Numbered from the stretch's first letter, positions 25,336 to 36,031 are shown. The stretch is 64,000 nt of DNA from Agrobacterium tumefaciens (GCF_005221325.1 NZ_CP039888.1:1550001-1614000), one strand, 5' to 3'. Program-made: numbers and translations. Notes: generated by a model from the letters alone, not told the origin.

Positions 25336-26889
25336 CTACGTGACGATATCGCGGACCAGTTTCATCTGTTTCGCTATCTCGACAAGCTTCACGTCGCTGC
25401 CGCCATAGTCATCGGCGGATGAGCCGGAAGACCTTCCCATGATGTAGAGGGCGGCCCGCTCGGACACGCCACCCGTCAGCGCGTCTTCGAACAAATGGCG
25501 GAAACCGTGGTTTGGCGGCGGCAAATCCGTGCGCTTTGGAAAGACCTTTTCATGTATCCACTCGCGCAAGCGCTGGTCTTCATTCTTGCCACCCGGAAAT
25601 AGCTTGCCATCTAGTTGAGCCTTCACCCATTCGATGAAGCCTTCCTTGATCAATCCGGGATGCACCGGCACCTTTCGGGCCTTATTTGTCTTTGTCTTTC
25701 GCCCGTCACCAACGCGGATATGAATGAACCAAAAGCCTTCGACTTCGAAGATATCGCGCTTTTCCAGCACTGTAATCTCATTCACCCGTGCGCCGGTATG
25801 GGCTACGATCCAAGGTATCCAGCGAAAGCTTGATCGGGTTGCGGTCCGGGCAAATTCGAGGAAATGCCGGGCATCTTTGAGCGAATAGGTCCGCTCAGCA
25901 CTGTCGCCCTTTTGGACAACCGGAAGCTCTAAAGCCGCCCACGGCTCCCCGTTTGGAAACATATGGTTTTCGGACTGCTTATTCGCCTCACCCATCAAGG
26001 TTCGAATAATGGTGATTTTGTCGTGAACAGTTTTCCGGGAAAGCTTGCCATCAACAAGCATATGGTCACGCCACGCCCTACCCTCTGCGAGTGTTACCGT
26101 CGCAACAGCCTTATCTTTTCGGAAAGCCTCAAAATCGTCTTTCGCGTTCCGATACTTCTCTAAGGTCGCTTCTGATTTCGGACGGCTGAGACCGATGGAA
26201 GCTAGTCGCTCCTGTTCCTTAATGACGTCCTCAAAGGTTATGCCCGCAACAGGCGAGACTAAAGGCTGGCTTTCCTCCTGTTTGACGGCTTCGACAAGCA
26301 ATGGATGGGAAGGTTCGCCGTTGAAATCGCCATCGTTGCGTTCGTAGCGCCTTGCAACAGCCTCATAGGACGCGATACAAAGCGCCTGCGCCAATGCGCG
26401 CCACTCTGGCGTTCCCTTCACCGCGTCGGTGTTTCCCGCAAGGCGCGTCCGCTCAATACGCAAACCGACGAGTTCTTCTAGTTCGTCGTCGGATAGTTTA
26501 CCCGCGAAGCCGTCGCGGAACGGATGAGCGTCATACGCCGGATCGGGGTCGATCTGCGCATAGCGGGGGTCGTGTGCACGAATCTCGGAATCGAAGCTGA
26601 TCTGGCTCTGGTAGTCACGTAGGGCGATTTGTTGGGCGGTGAGTGGATGGGCCGCTGGCTTCGGCTGCTGGCCGGTCGCGGCTTCATGCTTCAGTCGGGC
26701 AATGCCAATCTGCCTCTGCATCGAAGCAACGGCGGCGGCATGGTTGCGAAGGGCCGTGCGCCGGTCGCCACCAAGCTGAATTTCGAGTTCTGCCCGATTA
26801 TCAAGATATGGCCGGAGCGATGACGGTATGACGATCCTAGCGGAATACCGCCCGTTTCGTTCTTTCCAATGTTGAGGCTTGCCCGCCAT
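25336..26889 (-). CDS. Tyrosine-type site-specific integrase
   Basis: About 517 residues from the ATG at 26889; the frame continues to a TTG at 26925. The N-terminal part has a DUF6538-like start (PQHWKERNGRYSARIVIPSSLR), a SAM-like core-binding region follows, and the catalytic domain shows HTGARVNEI (the first Arg), a Lys in the beta-hairpin, PNHGFRHLFED (H-x-x-R type) and a Tyr near the end (RAALYIMGRS or DDYGG). It joins the element to the tRNA-Pro gene. It lies 87 bp from the right core, with two TTTGTGACGT repeats just upstream of its start. Confidence 0.9.
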   Translation of the reverse strand: MAGKPQHWKERNGRYSARIVIPSSLRPYLDNRAELEIQLGGDRRTALRNHAAAVASMQRQIGIARLKHEAATGQQPKPAAHPLTAQQIALRDYQSQISFDSEIRAHDPRYAQIDPDPAYDAHPFRDGFAGKLSDDELEELVGLRIERTRLAGNTDAVKGTPEWRALAQALCIASYEAVARRYERNDGDFNGEPSHPLLVEAVKQEESQPLVSPVAGITFEDVIKEQERLASIGLSRPKSEATLEKYRNAKDDFEAFRKDKAVATVTLAEGRAWRDHMLVDGKLSRKTVHDKITIIRTLMGEANKQSENHMFPNGEPWAALELPVVQKGDSAERTYSLKDARHFLEFARTATRSSFRWIPWIVAHTGARVNEITVLEKRDIFEVEGFWFIHIRVGDGRKTKTNKARKVPVHPGLIKEGFIEWVKAQLDGKLFPGGKNEDQRLREWIHEKVFPKRTDLPPPNHGFRHLFEDALTGGVSERAALYIMGRSSGSSADDYGGSDVKLVEIAKQMKLVRDIVT

Positions 26890-26900
26890 TCGGACCCCAT

Positions 26901-26922
26901 TTTGTGACGTGATTTGTGACGT
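26901..26922 (+). promoter_or_regulatory. Candidate integrase arm-type sites, right end
   Basis: Two tandem copies of TTTGTGACGT (26901-26910 and 26913-26922), 54-75 bp inside the right core and just upstream of the integrase ATG. The same octamer, in the same orientation, occurs twice at the left end. They may also let integrase control its own gene. Confidence 0.5.
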
Positions 26923-26980
26923 CAATATGGGGGGAAAGCCTTGCTATGCAAGGGGTTCTAATCATTTCAAATAGATGAAA

Positions 26981-27057
<77 letters not shown>

Positions 27058-27323
27058 CCGAGGCGATGGCTGGGGAATACACGGTTCACCCAGAGTCCGC
27101 AACAGGGAAATTCATCTTTGTTCACTCACGGCCTTGATCGGCAAAATCCGTCGCCAGCGCGGTAACGCCGGGAAAGGAGCGCGCGGGATAATCGTCTTGA
27201 CTCTCACCTGAAGTCAGTCCATTTCAAATTCAACGTTCCTGACACGATTTGGTTATTCTATTCAGGTACGTGAAGAATAATTCGGGGTGTTGCGCCCCAC
27301 TGTCCAACCGGAGCAGTTTCGAC

Positions 27324-27629
27324 ATGTCTGCGAAGATTTACCGCCCTGCAAAAACCGCCATGCAATCCGGCACGGCGAAGACCAATGTCTGGGTTCTGGA
27401 ATTCGACGCCGAGGTTCCGCGCAAGATCGATCCGATCATGGGCTACACCTCCAGCTCCGACATGAAGCAGCAGGTGAAGCTGACATTCGAGACACAGGAA
27501 CAGGCCGAAGCCTATGCACAGCGTAAGGGCATCGAATACCGCGTCATCCTGCCGAAGGAAGCGACCCGCAAGGTGGTTTCCTACACCGACAATTTCCGTT
27601 TCAACCGTACCCAGCCCTGGACACACTGA
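27324..27629 (+). CDS. ETC complex I subunit (NDUFS4-like accessory subunit)
   Basis: A 101-residue protein with the pattern of the alphaproteobacterial NDUFS4-like complex I subunit: KIYRPAKTAMQSG, then W.LEF, a GWTSS-like GYTSSSD, and AEAYAQRKGIEYRV with a C-terminal NFRFNRTQPWTH. It supports assembly or stability of NADH:quinone oxidoreductase on the cytoplasmic side. The start at 27324 is family-like; the longer frame is not. It lies between two tRNA genes. Confidence 0.9.
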   Translation: MSAKIYRPAKTAMQSGTAKTNVWVLEFDAEVPRKIDPIMGYTSSSDMKQQVKLTFETQEQAEAYAQRKGIEYRVILPKEATRKVVSYTDNFRFNRTQPWTH

Positions 27630-27678
27630 AACACACCCATTGAAGATTTCTGCCGGAGCATCAATTGCCCGGCGTGAC

Positions 27679-27755
27679 GGCCCCTTAGCTCAACTGGATA
27701 GAGCAACTGCCTTCTAAGCAGTAGGTCGCAGGTTCGAGTCCTGCAGGGGTCGCCA
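27679..27755 (+). tRNA. tRNA-Arg (UCU)
   Basis: A 77-nt cloverleaf. Acceptor GGCCCCT pairs with AGGGGTC (one G-U), anticodon stem ACTGC/GCAGT encloses loop CTTCTAA with anticodon TCT, T-arm GCAGGTTCGAGTCCTGC. CCA is encoded. Confidence 0.96.
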
Positions 27756-27832
27756 CCGCTTCTCACATTCCCCACGAATGACTGGTTTGGTGCGATTGTA
27801 TTTGTATTTAGCCGTTTAAGAGGGGCATTCGT

Positions 27833-28462
27833 GTGTCGACTATCTACCTGTTGCGGCATGGTGAAACCGTTTGGAATACCCTCGGGCGGTTTCAGGGCCA
27901 AAAAGATTCACCGCTAACGACGCTTGGGATCGAACAGGCGGATTTCGTCGCCAACGTTCTTTATCATGAGCTTTCAGTCGACGGTCAGTCATTCGCGATG
28001 CAAGTAAGCCCTCTTGGTAGAACGCGCGAAACCGCAAGCCGGATTCGCCGCTTGCTTTCACTTCCCAGCGTCGAAGATGCCCGGCTCATGGAGGTCACAG
28101 TTGGCTCATGGGACGGGATGACAAGATTTGAAATCGATTCCGAATTCCCTGGCTATCTTGACGGTGCTGATGCGTTCGACTGGTACTTCAAATCGCCTGA
28201 TGGCGAGAGTTTCGACGACGCGTGTAATCGTGCGAAAGCCTGGATCGCAGATATCGGATGTCCGACGATAGCCATATCACACGGGCTGTTCGGTCGAATA
28301 ATCCGAGGTGTCTATACCGGCCTATCGAAACGAGAAATGCTGGAGCTTCCGGTTCCGCAGGACGGCTTCTATCGTCTTCACGACGGCGCTTTTTGTCTGA
28401 TCGACGGTTTATCAAGAGCGCCGACGCAGGCCCCTTGCCCTACCCCTGCCCCATCAGCGTGA
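27833..28462 (+). CDS. Histidine phosphatase / phosphoglycerate mutase-like protein
   Basis: A 209-residue protein of the histidine phosphatase superfamily. It has the catalytic YLLRHGETVWN at the start, a second Arg in SPLGRTRETA, the acid/base Glu region (LMEVTVGSWDG) and the second His in IAISHGLFGR. Substrate unknown; many such proteins are broad phosphatases, not glycolytic mutases. It uses GTG with GAGGGG upstream. The 3' end overlaps a small gene on the other strand. Confidence 0.88.
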   Translation: MSTIYLLRHGETVWNTLGRFQGQKDSPLTTLGIEQADFVANVLYHELSVDGQSFAMQVSPLGRTRETASRIRRLLSLPSVEDARLMEVTVGSWDGMTRFEIDSEFPGYLDGADAFDWYFKSPDGESFDDACNRAKAWIADIGCPTIAISHGLFGRIIRGVYTGLSKREMLELPVPQDGFYRLHDGAFCLIDGLSRAPTQAPCPTPAPSA

Positions 28463-28595
28463 AGTAACCCCACACCGCCACGAAAAACAAAATGACAGCT
28501 GCTATCGTCAGCGCCTTCTTCGCTTTCGGCCCGAGCGGTTCGCGCGGCTTTTTCGGCGGCACCGGTTTGCGGAACTTCACCACATTGTCGTTCAT
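28440..28595 (-). CDS. Small single-pass membrane protein
   Basis: A 51-residue frame on the minus strand. It begins MNDNVVKFRKPVPPKKPREP, a basic and proline-rich tail, followed by one hydrophobic helix (ALTIAAVILFFVAVWGYFTL). An AGGA lies about 11 bases before the ATG. The positive-inside charge pattern, codon use and clean membrane helix suggest a real gene. It overlaps the 3' end of the convergent phosphatase gene by 23 bp. Function unknown. Confidence 0.6.
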   Translation of the reverse strand: MNDNVVKFRKPVPPKKPREPLGPKAKKALTIAAVILFFVAVWGYFTLMGQG

Positions 28596-28832
28596 TTCAT
28601 CATCGTCCTGAATGTCGCTGCTGAAACCGGCGCCACATCGGTGGCATCGGTCTTTCCAATACCTATCTCTAGCAGACCAGAACTATCATAAATATTACCA
28701 AGTTTTCACTTCACCCTTGAGGCAAGCTATGTCACTTCCCACAATCAGAGGAATACACAGCGACAGACGGATGGACAAACCGCAGAGCTGAAACAACCCT
28801 CTGTGGTATTTTGAATTTTGCGGGTGACGAGA

Positions 28833-30131
28833 ATGAATGACGCCAACGGCAATGGCCGCGATACACCAGACAGCCAGCCCGATCTGCGCGAGATTCTGGG
28901 AACGAACAGAAATGGCCGGAAGAAGAAATCGCGCCGCTATCTTTATGCGGCCGCTTTCCTCGTGCTGGTCGGCGGTGGCCTGGGTTATTATTACCAGTCA
29001 CGCGCGGCAGGCGTTGCCTATAGCTACACCACGGAAGCGGCCCGTCAGGGCGATCTGTCCGTCATCGTCACCTCAACCGGTTCGGTGCAGCCGACGGATC
29101 AGGTCGATATATCGAGCGAATTGTCCGGCACGGTGCGTAAGGTCAACGTTACCTATAACACCCCGGTCAAGGCCGGAGACGTTCTGGCGGAGCTGGATAC
29201 CAACAAGCTGGAAGCCGACGTGCAGAGCGCCCGCGCCAAGCTTGCCTCCGCCAAGGCGAACGTGCTGAAGGCGCGCGCCGATCTCGGCTCGGCGAAAACC
29301 TCCATGGAGCGCCTGCGGTCGTTGGTGCAGAATCGGGTCTCCAGCCAGCAGGATCTGGATGCGGCACAGTTCACCCACGATGCTGCTGCCGCAACGCTGC
29401 AGGTCAACGAGGCAACCGTGCTTTCGGCGGAAGCCGATCTGCGGCTCGCCGAGGTCAATCTCGGCAAGGCCAAGATCGTCTCGCCCATCGATGGCGTCAT
29501 CCTCACCCGCAGCGTCGATCCCGGCGCCACCGTCGCCTCCTCGCTCAACGCGCCTGTTCTCTTCACCATCGCCGGCGATCTGCGCCACATGGAATTGCAG
29601 GTCTCGGTCGACGAGGCTGATGTCGGCAAGGTCGAGACCGGGCAGAAGGCCACGTTTAACGTCGATGCCTATCCCGACCGCAGTTTCCCGGCCGAAATCG
29701 AAACGGTCCGTTTCGCGTCGGAAACCGTGTCCAACGTGGTGACCTACAAGGGAATATTGACTGTTGATAATGCGGAACTGCTGCTGCGCCCCGGCATGAC
29801 GGCGACGGCCAATATTATCGTCGAGGAGATCAAGGATACGCTCCTGGTGCCGAATTCGGCGCTTCGTTATACGCCGCCGCGCGAATCCGCCTCCCGTGGC
29901 GGTGGGTTGATGAGCCTGTTCCGCCCGCCCCGCATGGGCCGCTCTCAGAATCGCGACGCCGGCCAGGCCGCGACGGCTAAAAGAACGGTCTGGGTGCTGC
30001 GCAACAATAATCCGGTCTCCGTCGCCATCGAAACCGGTTCCACCGATGGCCAGCATACCGTGGTAAAATCGGGCGAGTTGAGAGCCGATGATCAGGTGAT
30101 TACCGACGCAACGGCCCGCAACGCCGGCTGA
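28833..30131 (+). CDS. MacA-like periplasmic adaptor (membrane fusion protein)
   Basis: A 432-residue membrane fusion protein. An N-terminal cytoplasmic tail is followed by one membrane helix (YLYAAAFLVLVGGGLGYYY), then the lipoyl/barrel-sandwich halves (VDISSELSGTVRKV and AKIVSPIDGVILTRSVDPGATV) around a long coiled-coil hairpin with AKLASAKANVLKARADL. A beta-barrel and membrane-proximal domain close it. It would bridge the MacB-type pump to an outer membrane channel. The ATG at 28833 is preferred to TTG at 28818. It leads a three-gene operon. Confidence 0.9.
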   Translation: MNDANGNGRDTPDSQPDLREILGTNRNGRKKKSRRYLYAAAFLVLVGGGLGYYYQSRAAGVAYSYTTEAARQGDLSVIVTSTGSVQPTDQVDISSELSGTVRKVNVTYNTPVKAGDVLAELDTNKLEADVQSARAKLASAKANVLKARADLGSAKTSMERLRSLVQNRVSSQQDLDAAQFTHDAAAATLQVNEATVLSAEADLRLAEVNLGKAKIVSPIDGVILTRSVDPGATVASSLNAPVLFTIAGDLRHMELQVSVDEADVGKVETGQKATFNVDAYPDRSFPAEIETVRFASETVSNVVTYKGILTVDNAELLLRPGMTATANIIVEEIKDTLLVPNSALRYTPPRESASRGGGLMSLFRPPRMGRSQNRDAGQAATAKRTVWVLRNNNPVSVAIETGSTDGQHTVVKSGELRADDQVITDATARNAG

Positions 30132-30144
30132 CGGGGAGAACCGC

Positions 30145-30853
30145 ATGCAACAGCCGCCGCTCATCGAATTCCGCCATGTCGTCAAGCAATATGGCCGCGG
30201 CGAAGCGACGATCCGTGCGCTCGATGGCGTCAGCCTTTCCATTCGTGAAAAGGAATTCGTCGCCATCATGGGTCCGTCCGGCTCGGGCAAATCCACCTCG
30301 ATGAACATCATCGGCTGTCTGGATGTGCCGACGGCTGGCGAATATCTGTTTCAGGGCGTGCCGACCAGCGGCTTCGATAATGAGCACCTGACGCTGCTGC
30401 GCCGCCACATGCTGGGTTTCGTGTTTCAGGGCTTCAACCTTCTGTCGCGCACCTCGGCTGTAGAAAATGTCGAACTGCCGCTGGTCTATCGCGGCATGAA
30501 GGCCTCGGAACGGCGCGCCCGCGCCATGGAGGCGCTGGCACAGGTGGGGCTGAAGGGTCGTGAGGACCACACCACGCAGGAGCTTTCCGGCGGCCAGCAG
30601 CAGCGTGTGGCCATTGCGCGCGCCATCGTCACCCGCCCTGCCCTACTTCTGGCCGACGAGCCGACAGGCAATCTCGACACGAAGACCAGCAACGAGATCA
30701 TGGAACTCATCACCGCGCTCAATCGCGACAGGGGCATCACGGTCGTCATGGTCACCCATGAAGAGGATATCGCCGCCCACGCCGGACGCCTGCTGCGCTT
30801 CGTCGATGGACACCTCGCCTCCGACAGCGCGGCCGACAAGAAGGAGACATCCG

Positions 30854-30864
<11 letters not shown>
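30145..30864 (+). CDS. MacB-type ABC transporter, ATP-binding protein
   Basis: A 239-residue ATPase of the MacB/LolD class. Walker A is GPSGSGKST, the Q-loop is in FVFQGFNLL, the signature is LSGGQQQR, Walker B is LLLADEPTGNLD and the H-loop is in VMVTHEE. It is split from its permease, which in E. coli MacB is fused. It lies 13 bp after the adaptor gene and overlaps the permease gene by 11 bp. Confidence 0.92.
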
Positions 30865-32062
<1,198 letters not shown>

Positions 32063-32124
32063 AAAGCCGTTGCTGCTGCTGCAGTTCCGGCGGAACAGGT
32101 TTACAAGTTACGGAGAGTAGTCGG

Positions 32125-32415
32125 ATGTTCAAATCGGTATCGGAAAGCGCCGCTGCCGCGGATGGCGGTTCGCTCGCGCTTTTCGTGGAGCGAATGGACG
32201 GACAGACAGAAGTGTTTGTGATCCATCGCTCCCTCGCGTCACGCGGAACACCCGACTATAACAAGATCACGTCGAGTCTTCGGCCACTCTCCGCCGAAGA
32301 TTGTCGGGTGATTGCCGCTGAACTCGAACCGCTATTAGTGACGACGGATTCGATTCACCCGCTGGCCGATTTTATAAACACATTCAAACGGCAGTCGTCG
32401 TCTTTCGAGAGCTGA
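32125..32415 (+). CDS. Small protein of unknown function
   Basis: A 96-residue soluble protein. It begins MFKSVSESAAAADGGSL and has a two-strand pattern (LALFVERMDGQTEVFVIHRSL), then helices rich in Leu and Ser. No known motif. The start follows CGGAGAGTAGTCGG, a plausible ribosome site. The gene lies 62 bp after the permease, possibly in the same unit, and before the palindromic repeats. Confidence 0.6.
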   Translation: MFKSVSESAAAADGGSLALFVERMDGQTEVFVIHRSLASRGTPDYNKITSSLRPLSAEDCRVIAAELEPLLVTTDSIHPLADFINTFKRQSSSFES

Positions 32416-32467
32416 TTTCGAGCGGCAGTCCGTTCCGGGAAACGGTATCCGGTATCTCTCCTCCACC

Positions 32468-32490
32468 ATCCTCGGGTTTGTTCCGAGGAT
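32468..32490. repeat. Palindromic intergenic repeat, copy 1
   Basis: ATCCTCGG, a 7-base centre, then CCGAGGAT. Two related copies occur at 32523-32545 and 36867-36889, all between genes around the SUF operon. It looks like a small rhizobial REP-type element. Confidence 0.6.
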
Positions 32491-32522
32491 CTAAACACGC
32501 CAATAAAATCAAAACATTGCAA

Positions 32523-32545
32523 ATCCTCGGGACAAGCTCGAGGAT
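32523..32545. repeat. Palindromic intergenic repeat, copy 2
   Basis: ATCCTCG, a 9-base centre, then CGAGGAT; related to copies 1 and 3. It lies 33 bp beyond the sufA stop and may act as its terminator hairpin. Confidence 0.55.
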
Positions 32546-32577
32546 GACGTTGGCGTGTCTGGCAAGAGCGTTGACTC

Positions 32578-32967
32578 TTAAACGCTGGCCTCAGCCTCAC
32601 GCTGCTTTGCGAGCGCCGCCAGATCGGCGGGCTTCAGCTCAACCGATTCACCGCAGCCGCAGGCGGATGTCTGGTTCGGATTGTTGAAAGTGAAACCGGA
32701 GCGCATCTTGGTCACTTCGAAATCCATCTGGGTGCCGAGCAAATAAAGCACGGCGGAGGGCTGAACCCAGACGCGCGCGCCTTCGAATTCCACCAGATCG
32801 TCCTTCGCATCCGGCTCGGTCACGAGGTCGATGGTATATTCCATGCCCGCGCAGCCGCCCTTCTTGATGCCGACGCGCACGCCCTTGGCATCCGCACCGG
32901 AATTTTCGACGATTGCTTTAACGCGCGAGGCTGCAGCCCCGGTCATGGTCATGATTGCAAAGCCCAT
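32578..32967 (-). CDS. sufA: Iron-sulphur assembly scaffold/carrier SufA (HesB/IscA type)
   Basis: A 129-residue A-type carrier with the three cluster-binding Cys: one in KKGGCAGMEY and two in SACGCGES. It takes a new Fe-S cluster from the SufBCD scaffold and hands it to apoproteins. The start at 32967 has GGAG nine bases upstream; the TTG at 32988 is rejected. Last gene of the SUF operon. Confidence 0.93.
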   Translation of the reverse strand: MGFAIMTMTGAAASRVKAIVENSGADAKGVRVGIKKGGCAGMEYTIDLVTEPDAKDDLVEFEGARVWVQPSAVLYLLGTQMDFEVTKMRSGFTFNNPNQTSACGCGESVELKPADLAALAKQREAEASV

Positions 32968-33072
32968 GGGCCCATTCTCCTTCGACAATCGAGTTCAAGG
33001 CTCGATGCTTATGGAATTCAATTTAAGTGCGTCCGGCAATGTCACCAAGGGATGACACCGCTCAAAATCATA

Positions 33073-33456
33073 TCAGTACCAGCCTACGGCGACCTGCGCT
33101 TCTTCCGACATGCGGTCCGGCGTCCATGGCGGATCGAAGGTCATCGAGACCTCGACACCGGAAACACCCTCGACGGCGCCCACGGCATTTTCCACCCAGC
33201 CCGGCATTTCACCGGCGACGGGGCAACCGGGTGCGGTCAGCGTCATGACGATCTTGACCATGCGGTCATCCTCGATATCGATCTTGTAGACGAGACCAAG
33301 TTCGAAAATATCGGCCGGAATTTCCGGGTCGTAGACGGTCTTCAGCGCCGCGATCACATCGTCGCTGAGGCGCGCCAGCTCTTCCGGCGGAATGGTCGAC
33401 ACCTTTTCCTGAGCTTCGGTCGCATCCTGGGTCTTTGCAGTGGCTTCGGCAGTCAT
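33073..33456 (-). CDS. SUF-associated MIP18/DUF59 protein (SufT-like, 'SufX')
   Basis: A 127-residue protein. After a Thr/Ala-rich lead it has the DUF59 core: VYDPEIPADIFELGLVYKI, then MTLTAPGCPVAGEMP with the conserved Cys, and VSMTFDPPWTPDRMSEEAQ. Family members mature Fe-S proteins. It lies between sufS and sufA, the place of the gene called sufX in Agrobacterium from my recall. Start at 33456 is the first ATG with a family-like lead. Confidence 0.88.
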   Translation of the reverse strand: MTAEATAKTQDATEAQEKVSTIPPEELARLSDDVIAALKTVYDPEIPADIFELGLVYKIDIEDDRMVKIVMTLTAPGCPVAGEMPGWVENAVGAVEGVSGVEVSMTFDPPWTPDRMSEEAQVAVGWY

Positions 33457-33494
33457 GGTCTTAAACCTCAATCCTGATCTCTCAAATCCCGATA

Positions 33495-34745
33495 TCAGGC
33501 GAAAAATTTGCGCGCATATTCCAGCGCCTCGACAAGAGAGTCTACCTCAGTGCGGGTATTGTAAAGGCCGAACGATGCCCGGCATGTGGAGGTGACGCCG
33601 AACCGTTTCAAGAGCGGCATCGCACAATGGGTGCCGGCACGCACGGCAACGCCGCGCCGGTCGATCACCATCGAGACGTCATGGGCATGGATACCCTCGA
33701 GTTCGAAGGAGAAGATGCCGCCTTTGTCCGGTGCATTGCCGATGATGCGCAGTGAGTTAACCTCGCGCAGTCGCTCGGCAGCGTAAGCGGCAAGATCGGC
33801 CTCATGCGCGGCAATAGCGGCACGGCCGAGATTGTCCATATAATCAAGCGCGTAACCAAGCCCGATCGCCTGCACGATGGGCGGTGTGCCGGCTTCGAAA
33901 CGATGCGGCGGTTCGTTATAGGTCACGTTGTCTTCGGAAACGTCGAGGATCATCTCCCCACCGCCCTGGAACGGCCGCATCTCGCGCAAGCGATCCGCCT
34001 TGCCATAGAGCACGCCAATGCCCGAGGGACCATAAAGCTTGTGGCCGGTCATCACGTACCAGTCGCAATCGATATCTCGCACATCGACCGGCATGTGAAC
34101 CGCGCCCTGCGAACCATCGACCAGCACCGGAATGCCGCGCTCATGGGCGATGCGGCAGATTTCCTTGACCGGCACGATGGTGCCGAGCGCATTCGACATA
34201 TGGGTAATGGCGACGAGCTTGGTGCGCTCCGTCAGGCTTTTTTCGAAAGTCTCGATATGGAACGCGCCGTCATCATCAACAGGCACCCAAACGAGCTTGG
34301 CGCCCTGCCGCTCACGGATGAAATGCCACGGCACGATGTTGGAGTGGTGCTCCATGATCGAGATGACGATCTCGTCGCCCTCGCCGATCTTGGGCATGCC
34401 GTAACCGTAAGCGACCGTATTGATCGCTTCGGTGGAGGATTTGGTGAAGACGATCTCATCCACCGAACCGGCGTTCAGGAAACGGCGCACCTTTTCGCGC
34501 GCCGCCTCATAGGCGTCTGTTGCGGCATTGGAGAGGAAATGCAGGCCGCGATGCACGTTGGCATATTCATTTGCATAAGCATGCGAAACGGCGTCGATCA
34601 TCACCTGCGGCTTTTGAGCGGACGCGCCGTTGTCGAGATAGACCAGCGGCTTGCCATAGACCTCACGCGACAGGATCGGAAAATCCTTGCGCACGGCTTC
34701 GACGTCATAAGGGGCCGCCATTGCGGCGCGTTCGCTCTCAGGCAT
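33495..34745 (-). CDS. sufS: Cysteine desulfurase SufS (group II)
   Basis: A 416-residue PLP enzyme. The cofactor Lys is in TGHKLYGPSG, the His stacking on PLP in IMEHHSNIVPW, and the catalytic Cys in RAGTHCAMPLL, followed by a group II-type C-terminus. It removes sulphur from cysteine and passes it to SufE or SufB. The 5' end overlaps the sufD stop by 8 bp. This is the second desulfurase gene of the operon. Confidence 0.94.
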   Translation of the reverse strand: MPESERAAMAAPYDVEAVRKDFPILSREVYGKPLVYLDNGASAQKPQVMIDAVSHAYANEYANVHRGLHFLSNAATDAYEAAREKVRRFLNAGSVDEIVFTKSSTEAINTVAYGYGMPKIGEGDEIVISIMEHHSNIVPWHFIRERQGAKLVWVPVDDDGAFHIETFEKSLTERTKLVAITHMSNALGTIVPVKEICRIAHERGIPVLVDGSQGAVHMPVDVRDIDCDWYVMTGHKLYGPSGIGVLYGKADRLREMRPFQGGGEMILDVSEDNVTYNEPPHRFEAGTPPIVQAIGLGYALDYMDNLGRAAIAAHEADLAAYAAERLREVNSLRIIGNAPDKGGIFSFELEGIHAHDVSMVIDRRGVAVRAGTHCAMPLLKRFGVTSTCRASFGLYNTRTEVDSLVEALEYARKFFA

Positions 34746-36009
34746 GATGTTCCAGCCAGCCGGAGATGATCGTCTCCAGCGCCTCTACCAGATTTTCTTC
34801 TTCCAGTTCCTCGACGATTTCAGCGACGAAGGCGTTAACGAGCATCGCCCGCGCCTTTGCCCGCGGCACGCCGCGCGCCATCAGGTAATAGAGATGGTTG
34901 TCGCTGATATCGGCAACCGTCGCACCATGGCCGCACTGAACGTCATCGGCGAAGATTTCCAGTTCCGGCTTGGCCGAGAACTCACCATCGTCAGACATCA
35001 GCAGCGTATTGCAGGCCATCTTCGCGTCGGTCTTCTGGGCATCGGGCGCCACCCGGATCATGCCCTGGAAAATGCCCTTGGCACGGTCAAACACCACGTT
35101 GCGGAACACTTCCGTCGAGGTCGTGTTCGGCACGTTGTGGCCAAGAACCATCGTCACGTCGGTATGGGTTTCACCACCCAAAAGGTTGACACCGCGAACG
35201 ATGAGATCAGTGCCCTCGCCTTCCACGTCGATGAGCAGTTCCTGCCGCACCAGCTTGCCGCCGGCATTGACAATGAACAGGCGGATTTTGGCATCCGCGC
35301 CGATTTTCATGCGCAGCTGGGCAAGATGGATATCGGCTGCACCCTGCTGCTGCAGGATGATCCAGGTCACTTCCGCGCCGTCTTCAACGACGATGTCGGT
35401 AACGGAGGAAACCAGGGCCGCATCCGAAGTCACCGAAAGGTGACGCTCGATGACGGTCGCCTTGGAACCCTTGCCGAAACGCACCGGGAAACGGCTGTGA
35501 ACCTGGCCTGCGCCATGGACGGCCTGCAATTCGATCGGCTTTTCGATATCGGCATCGGCGGGGATATTGAGCACCAGACCATCGCGCACGAAGCTGCCGT
35601 TGATACGACCAATCGCATCATCCTTGCTGGCTTCCGCGAGACCTGCGGCAGCGGAGCCATCGAGCAGGCTTGTCGCAAAGCTCGAAACGCTGATGTCCTC
35701 GATCTTGCCGATATTGGCCGTGCCGTGCAGCACGTAGGCAACCGGCGAACCGGCGATGACGGACACAGCCTTTTCGATGACCGGCGCGGGCCGGTCTTCC
35801 GGAACGGTCCGCAGCAGGCTTTTCAGATCGGTATAATGCCAGGCCTCGATGCGGCGGGTCGGAAGACCGCCGGTCTTGAGATCATCGAACAGCACGTCGC
35901 GCGCGGCAACCACGGCACCGTCGCCGGGCAGCTCGCTGAACTTGGCGGTATAGGCGTCAACCAGTGCGGTTTCCGCGGGTGTCAGCCGGTTGGTAGCTTG
36001 AATGTTCAT
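34738..36009 (-). CDS. sufD: SufD, Fe-S scaffold subunit
   Basis: A 423-residue beta-helix protein. It has the conserved His of the SufBD interface in DVQCGHGAT and the ending LVNAFVAEIVEELEEE typical of SufB/SufD. It forms the SufBC2D scaffold, where clusters are built. GGAGG eight bases before the ATG at 36009 sets the start. It overlaps sufS downstream and follows sufC by 22 bp. Confidence 0.93.
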   Translation of the reverse strand: MNIQATNRLTPAETALVDAYTAKFSELPGDGAVVAARDVLFDDLKTGGLPTRRIEAWHYTDLKSLLRTVPEDRPAPVIEKAVSVIAGSPVAYVLHGTANIGKIEDISVSSFATSLLDGSAAAGLAEASKDDAIGRINGSFVRDGLVLNIPADADIEKPIELQAVHGAGQVHSRFPVRFGKGSKATVIERHLSVTSDAALVSSVTDIVVEDGAEVTWIILQQQGAADIHLAQLRMKIGADAKIRLFIVNAGGKLVRQELLIDVEGEGTDLIVRGVNLLGGETHTDVTMVLGHNVPNTTSTEVFRNVVFDRAKGIFQGMIRVAPDAQKTDAKMACNTLLMSDDGEFSAKPELEIFADDVQCGHGATVADISDNHLYYLMARGVPRAKARAMLVNAFVAEIVEELEEENLVEALETIISGWLEHHA

Positions 36010-36031
36010 GGACATCACCTCCTGGCCCGAC

